Assembly: GCA_039190895.1 (NCBI GenBank) | Contig: JBCCXY010000011.1 | Coordinates: 1-46,497, forward strand | Direction: 5' to 3' | Length of the DNA: 46,497 nucleotides | Source of the DNA: Ovoidimarina sp039190895 | GTDB lineage: Bacteria; Pseudomonadota; Alphaproteobacteria; Rhodobacterales; Rhodobacteraceae | Position numbers and translations under genes: made by a program | Shown: one piece after another, positions 42,522-46,497 of the stretch | Layout: every line of letters begins with the position of its first letter | How positions within the stretch are numbered: the stretch's first letter is position 1 | The notes under the pieces: generated by a model | Seen by the model: only the letters and a program-made list of their open reading frames with translations | Databases searched by the model: none | What the model was told of the DNA's origin: nothing

Positions 42522-42680
42522 TTAAGGCGCGCTGCGTCCGCGTGACATGATAAGACGATCCGTCGCGTAAGAAACAAGCAGCGCGGCAACGAATCCCCAT
42601 ACCGCCCAGATCGCGATGAGGATCACTGTGCAAAGCACCCCAGCGCTGACGAGAAAAGCATTCGTGTAATTCGGGGCCAT
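42522..42680 (-). CDS. Small single-span membrane protein
   Basis: Predicted 52-residue protein. It starts MAPNYTNAF, has one long hydrophobic span (about residues 9-38, LVSAGVLCTVILIAIWAVWG then FVAALLVSY) and ends with a basic tail RLIMSRGRSAP. ATG 42680 has GGAG about eight bases upstream, and the frame is clean to a TAA. I know no family. It lies about 50 bp downstream of another small membrane-protein gene on the same strand. Confidence is limited by its length. Confidence 0.5.
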   Translation of the reverse strand: MAPNYTNAFLVSAGVLCTVILIAIWAVWGFVAALLVSYATDRLIMSRGRSAP

Positions 42681-42730
42681 ACCACCACTCCAGCTCAACG
42701 CAAATTAGCGTGCTTTCAAGGCGGTGCCAG

Positions 42731-42916
42731 TCAATTCCCGTTGCTTGGCTTTTTCGTGACGTAGGCGGCCCGGCGAGCGGTGATGACGGTCAAGGCCATC
42801 TCTGTCATGGCCGCCCCGACGGCCACAGCGGCAATGCCGCCGAACGCATAGAATGACACTATGCCCACGCCAACGCCCATAAAGATAGCCGTGTCGGTGA
42901 AATCCGTGTTCTGCAT
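42731..42916 (-). CDS. Small membrane protein
   Basis: Predicted 61-residue protein with a hydrophobic core (about residues 10-45, AIFMGVGVGIVSFYAFGG then IAAVAVGAAMTEMALTV) that could form one long or two short spans, and a basic tail ending KKPSNGN. ATG 42916 has AAGGAG eight bases upstream, which supports translation. No family is recognised. It is 50 bp downstream of the aminotransferase gene. Confidence 0.62.
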   Translation of the reverse strand: MQNTDFTDTAIFMGVGVGIVSFYAFGGIAAVAVGAAMTEMALTVITARRAAYVTKKPSNGN

Positions 42917-42966
42917 CGTGGGTGCTCCTTCCACCACGGTGGTCCGACGAAAATCTTTCGAAATAG

Positions 42967-44085
42967 CTAGGCGGAAATATGGTCTTTTGCGGCTTGCAAT
43001 GCGGCAGGAAGGGCTTTTGCGAAGGCCTCCATCTCAGCTTCCGGTCCGCATGTGACCCGGATGCAACGATTCCCAGGCTCGGCGAACGGCATCCGGACGA
43101 AGATCCCTCGGGCAATCAGGGTGTCGAGAAGCGCCTTTGCGAAAACCGCGTCGGCACCGCAATCAAGGGTGACGAAGTTCGTTGCCGAGGGCACAGGTGT
43201 CAAATCATGCGATTGTGCGATTTGTGCAATCCTCAAACGCGAGGCAGACACCTGTCCTACGACCTGCTGAAGATACTCTTGATCGTTCAGCGCAGCGAGT
43301 GCTGCCCACTGGCTGAGCCGGCACATCCCGAAGTGGTTGCGCACCTTGTCGAAGGCCTTGATCAGGTCCGGGTGACCGATTGCATAGCCAACGCGCATCC
43401 CCGCAAGCCCGTAACCCTTTGAAAAAGTGCGCATGCGGATGACACTGCTCGTGTCAGGGTCAATCCTTGGAAGGGTGCCCTCAGGCGCGAACTCGGCATA
43501 GGCTTCGTCCAGAACCAGCAGCGTTCCTTCCGGCACCCGATCGATCATGCTCTGGATTGTTTCGGCGTCGTGCCAAGAGCCCATGGGATTATCGGGATTT
43601 GACAAGTAGATCAGTTTGGCGCCAACTTCCTCTGCCTTCGCCAAAAGCGCCTCGGGATCCTCCCGATCATCGCGATATGGCACCTTGTGGAGCGTGCCTC
43701 CATATCCGTTCACATGGTAGTTGAAAGTGGGGTAAGCACCATCCGATGTCACCACATGATCGCTCTGGGTCACGAACATCCTGGCGACGTAGCCCAACAG
43801 CCCGTCAATCCCTTCGCCCACAACCACACAGTCTGGAGCGATCTCCAGGTAACCCGCAAGCATCTGTTTCAGCTCAAAATTCTCCGGATCGCCGTACTTC
43901 CATGCACCAGTTGCGGCGTCGCGGATGGCCTCGATCACTTTGGGAGAGGGTCCAAAAAGGCTTTCATTCGCCCCGACTCGCGCCACAAACCGCCGGCCTG
44001 ACGACCTCTCCTGAGCCTCCGGCCCCACAAACGGAACCGTCGCAGGCAGCGATTGGACGAGCGGCGTTAGACGCGGGCCGGTCAT
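42967..44085 (-). CDS. HisC-like PLP-dependent aminotransferase
   Basis: Predicted 372-residue class I/II aminotransferase resembling histidinol-phosphate aminotransferases. PLP contacts are visible: GANESLFGPSP at the N-terminus, SNPDNPMG (about 162-169), VLDEAYAEF with Asp193, and Lys223 in FSKGYGLAGMRVGYAIG forming the Schiff base. The substrate may be histidinol phosphate or an aromatic keto acid; no his genes adjoin it. The start overlaps the valS stop (ATGA), so the two are cotranslated. Confidence 0.92.
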   Translation of the reverse strand: MTGPRLTPLVQSLPATVPFVGPEAQERSSGRRFVARVGANESLFGPSPKVIEAIRDAATGAWKYGDPENFELKQMLAGYLEIAPDCVVVGEGIDGLLGYVARMFVTQSDHVVTSDGAYPTFNYHVNGYGGTLHKVPYRDDREDPEALLAKAEEVGAKLIYLSNPDNPMGSWHDAETIQSMIDRVPEGTLLVLDEAYAEFAPEGTLPRIDPDTSSVIRMRTFSKGYGLAGMRVGYAIGHPDLIKAFDKVRNHFGMCRLSQWAALAALNDQEYLQQVVGQVSASRLRIAQIAQSHDLTPVPSATNFVTLDCGADAVFAKALLDTLIARGIFVRMPFAEPGNRCIRVTCGPEAEMEAFAKALPAALQAAKDHISA

Positions 44086-46497
44086 GCCGCATCGCGCAGG
44101 TTGGCAAGTGCGGCGCTGATCTTGGCGTGCTCCTCCTCTTTCGCCGCGAGCTGGGCCTCGGTCTCCTCAACCACCTCATCCGGTGCACTCTCGCGGAACT
44201 TTGGGTTGTTCAGCCGCCCCCGCAACCCGCCGAGTTCCTTGTCGAGTTTACCCAGGGATTTCTCTAACCGCCCCCGCTCTGCTGCAACATCAATGAGATC
44301 AGCAACAGGCACGGCGAAGGTCGCTCCAGGCGCTGTCACAGCAAGCGCTCCCTTTGGAGCCTCGGCCAAATCGGTAAAGTCCCCAATTCGCGCGATACGC
44401 TCGACCAGAGCAGTGTTGGCCGACAACGCCGCGCGGGACGCGTCATCGGCGGCGACTGTGGCGAGGGTGACCTTGGCGCTCGCCGGCACATTCACCTGCT
44501 GGCGAGCCGAGCGAATGTTGTCGATCAGTTGGATCGTCCAGTTAATCTCCTGATCCGCTTGCGCGTCGATCATCTCTGTCCCGTAGGTCGGCCAATCGGC
44601 GTGGGCGAGCATCTTGGGCCGCTGCTTCATCCCCCACAGCTCTTCCGTGATGAACGGCATAAACGGGTGGAGGAGGATCAGGCACTGGTCGAACGCCCAA
44701 GCGTATGTCGCCCGCGTCTCGTCCGCCTGCGCCGCGTCGTCGCCGTCAAGGACGGGCTTCGTGAACTCCAAATACCGGTCGCAGAACGTGCCCCAGACGA
44801 ACGCGTAAAGCGCGTTGGCCGCATCGTTGAAGCGGAAGGCCTCCAGTGCCTCGTCCACGGCTTGCCGGGTCTTCGCCAACTCACCCAGGATCCACTTGGT
44901 GATCGCCAGCGTCGGCGCGGGCGGCGCATCGGCGTGGGGCAGGGCGAAGGTACCCTTGAAATCCCCGTAGGACGCGGCGTTCCATAGCTTGGTTCCGAAA
45001 TTCCGATATCCCGCAATGCGTTGCGTCGACAACTTCAGGTCACGCCCCATGGCGGCCATGGACGCCAGCGTGAAGCGGACAGCGTCGGCGCCGTATTCAT
45101 CTACAAGGTCGAGCGGGTCGAGAACGTTGCCCAGCGACTTCGACATCTTCTTGCCCTTCTCGTCACGGACGAGGGCGTGGACATAGACGGTGTCGAACGG
45201 ATGCTTCTCGACGACAGCGTATTGCATCATCATCATCCGGGCGACCCAGAAGAAGATGATGTCGAACCCGGTGACGAGGACGGAGGTTGGGAAGTACTTC
45301 TTCAGCTCGTCCGTCTCCTCGGGCCAGCCGAGCGTGCCGATGGGCCAGAGGCCGGAGGAGAACCAGGTGTCGAGGACGTCTGGGTCGCGGGCAAGGTAGA
45401 CTGTTATGTCTGCATACCCACCGTCGTCACCTCCAGACATAAAGGAGGAAACCGAAGACTGAGGGAACTTTCGACCACTGGTCTCGGTTCCCACAGCCAT
45501 TGTATCCGCTTCGTCCAGTGCTGAGACAGAAACGCTATCGTATTGAAGAATGCTTTCTCCCAGAGCTTCGCCAAGAGCGCTGTCCTCATTCAATGCAAGA
45601 TAGTGTTCCTCCGCCGCCTCGACTGCGAGTTCGAAGTTTTCGGCGCAGAAGCGCTCACCGTCCGGCCCATACCAAACCGGGATCTGATGCCCCCACCACA
45701 ACTGCCGCGAGATACACCACGGCTCGATGTTTTCCAGCCAGTTGAAGTAGACCTTCTTGTCCTGCTCCGGCAGGATCTGGACCGTCCCATCACGGACGGA
45801 GTCTATGGCCGGGCCGACGATTTTCTCGGCGTCTACGAACCACTGGTCGGTCAGCATCGGCTCGATCACGACCTTGGAGCGGTCGCCGAACGGTTGCATG
45901 ATCTTCTTGGCCTCGACCAGCGGGACCCGCTTGTCGCCCCCTTCCGGGTCCGCCGCGCTTTTGCCGAGGCGCTCGTCATCACCGGTGGTCATGACGGCGA
46001 GGCCCTCGGACGTGATCTGCTCGACCACTCGCTTCCGCGCCTCGAACCGGTCGAGCCCGCGCAGGTCGTCGGGGACGAGGTTGATGGTGTCGCACTCCGC
46101 CTCACCCAACTCGCGCTCGCCCTTGGCGACGGCCATCGCAAGGTCCGCCGCTTCGGTGTAGGGCGCGCCGTCGTCGCGCATCGCGCCTCTGGTGTCCATC
46201 AGGCGGTACATCGGGATGCCGCCGCGCTTGGCGACCTCATAGTCGTTGAAGTCATGCGCGCCGGTGATCTTCACCGCGCCCGAGCCGAACTCCGGGTCCG
46301 GATACGGGTCGGTGATGATGGGGATCAGGCGGCGATGTTCTTTCGGGCCAACCGGGATTTCGCAGAGTTTCCCGACGATTGGGGCGTAGCGTTCATCCCT
46401 TGGGTTCACCGCGACCGCGCCGTCGCCCAGCATCGTTTCGGGCCGGGTCGTGGCGATAGAGATATAGTCCCGCGTCTCGCGCAGAACCTCATTCCCG
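44082..46497 (-). CDS. valS: Valine--tRNA ligase, 5' end outside window
   Basis: The C-terminal 805 residues of ValRS, the enzyme charging tRNA-Val; the catalytic HIGH region is beyond the right edge. The window opens in the editing (CP1) domain (ISIATTRPETMLGD), then shows the synthetic site strand CISRQLWWGHQIPVWYG, DVLDTWFSSGLWP, the KMSKS loop (KKMSKSLGNVLDPLDLV), the anticodon-binding domain, and the C-terminal coiled coil (RLEKSLGKLDKELGGL, then ETEAQLAAKEEEHAKI). An unusual insertion of about 65 residues, between VEAAEEHY and ARDPDVLD (DNA 45400-45600), is Ser/Gly/Glu-rich and clearly poorer in GC than its flanks. The frame stays open, so the enzyme is presumably functional. The 3' end overlaps the aminotransferase gene by 4 bp. 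Confidence 0.97.
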   Translation of the reverse strand, partial: GNEVLRETRDYISIATTRPETMLGDGAVAVNPRDERYAPIVGKLCEIPVGPKEHRRLIPIITDPYPDPEFGSGAVKITGAHDFNDYEVAKRGGIPMYRLMDTRGAMRDDGAPYTEAADLAMAVAKGERELGEAECDTINLVPDDLRGLDRFEARKRVVEQITSEGLAVMTTGDDERLGKSAADPEGGDKRVPLVEAKKIMQPFGDRSKVVIEPMLTDQWFVDAEKIVGPAIDSVRDGTVQILPEQDKKVYFNWLENIEPWCISRQLWWGHQIPVWYGPDGERFCAENFELAVEAAEEHYLALNEDSALGEALGESILQYDSVSVSALDEADTMAVGTETSGRKFPQSSVSSFMSGGDDGGYADITVYLARDPDVLDTWFSSGLWPIGTLGWPEETDELKKYFPTSVLVTGFDIIFFWVARMMMMQYAVVEKHPFDTVYVHALVRDEKGKKMSKSLGNVLDPLDLVDEYGADAVRFTLASMAAMGRDLKLSTQRIAGYRNFGTKLWNAASYGDFKGTFALPHADAPPAPTLAITKWILGELAKTRQAVDEALEAFRFNDAANALYAFVWGTFCDRYLEFTKPVLDGDDAAQADETRATYAWAFDQCLILLHPFMPFITEELWGMKQRPKMLAHADWPTYGTEMIDAQADQEINWTIQLIDNIRSARQQVNVPASAKVTLATVAADDASRAALSANTALVERIARIGDFTDLAEAPKGALAVTAPGATFAVPVADLIDVAAERGRLEKSLGKLDKELGGLRGRLNNPKFRESAPDEVVEETEAQLAAKEEEHAKISAALANLRDAA

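Noticed and set aside
42403..42633. 76-codon minus-strand frame between the ABC exporter and small membrane genes
   Set aside because: It overlaps the better-supported 52-codon membrane-protein frame and has no ribosome site or plausible composition.

Overview
The window is a high-GC chromosomal segment of an alphaproteobacterium, most likely a marine member of the Rhodobacteraceae (Roseobacter group). The pointers are the surE-pcm-LysM/M23 gene order, an Hsp20-DUF1150 pair, DUF1178 and DUF465 proteins, a VPLPA-type C-terminal sorting signal, and ATGA-coupled operons. No rRNA, tRNA, insertion sequence, integrase or CRISPR array was recognised. Both ends cut genes: a sugar ABC permease on the left and valS on the right.

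Layout. (a) 1-2290: sugar ABC permease and binding protein on the minus strand, behind a 17-bp perfect inverted repeat. (b) 2453-5829: a small IsdG-type monooxygenase, a DUF6502/DUF5666 pair, then a divergent FAS1 lipoprotein and a VPLPA-CTERM protein. (c) 5881-25053, the most unusual part: a 19-kb secretion island. It holds a 1441-residue cadherin/LamG/PA14 protein; a divergent operon of two ABC half-transporters with badly degenerate ATPase motifs plus an HlyD-type adaptor; an opposing minus-strand set of a 1352-residue extracellular nuclease, a 674-residue unknown protein and a 76-residue unknown protein; and a second, canonical type I ABC/HlyD pair. (d) 25274-33792: acs, DUF2867, purF, an SDR-like protein, surE-pcm, a LysM/LytM lipoprotein and an EamA transporter. 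(e) 33758-42380: purE-purK-nudix on the minus strand, DUF465, an RpoH-type promoter before Hsp20-DUF1150, DUF1178, a deacetylase-family protein, thpR, ygfZ, a family-2 glycosyltransferase and an MsbA-like ABC exporter. (f) 42522-46497: two tiny membrane proteins, a HisC-like aminotransferase and valS, which carries a low-GC insertion.

How the island may work. The cadherin/PA14 protein and the nuclease both lack an N-terminal signal peptide and lie divergently next to export genes, so both are plausible type I secretion substrates without classic RTX repeats. The canonical pair (22046-25053) has every ATPase motif and should be a working exporter. The other pair (10388-14160) retains the transmembrane architecture of type I exporters, but neither subunit has an LSGGQ signature or Walker B Asp-Glu, and the second has also lost the Walker A lysine, Q-loop glutamine and switch histidine. 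The frames are open and translationally coupled to an adaptor, which suggests retained function rather than decay. With the unrecognised 674-aa and 76-aa proteins, this is the best candidate here for an undescribed system. All functional statements are inferred from sequence alone.
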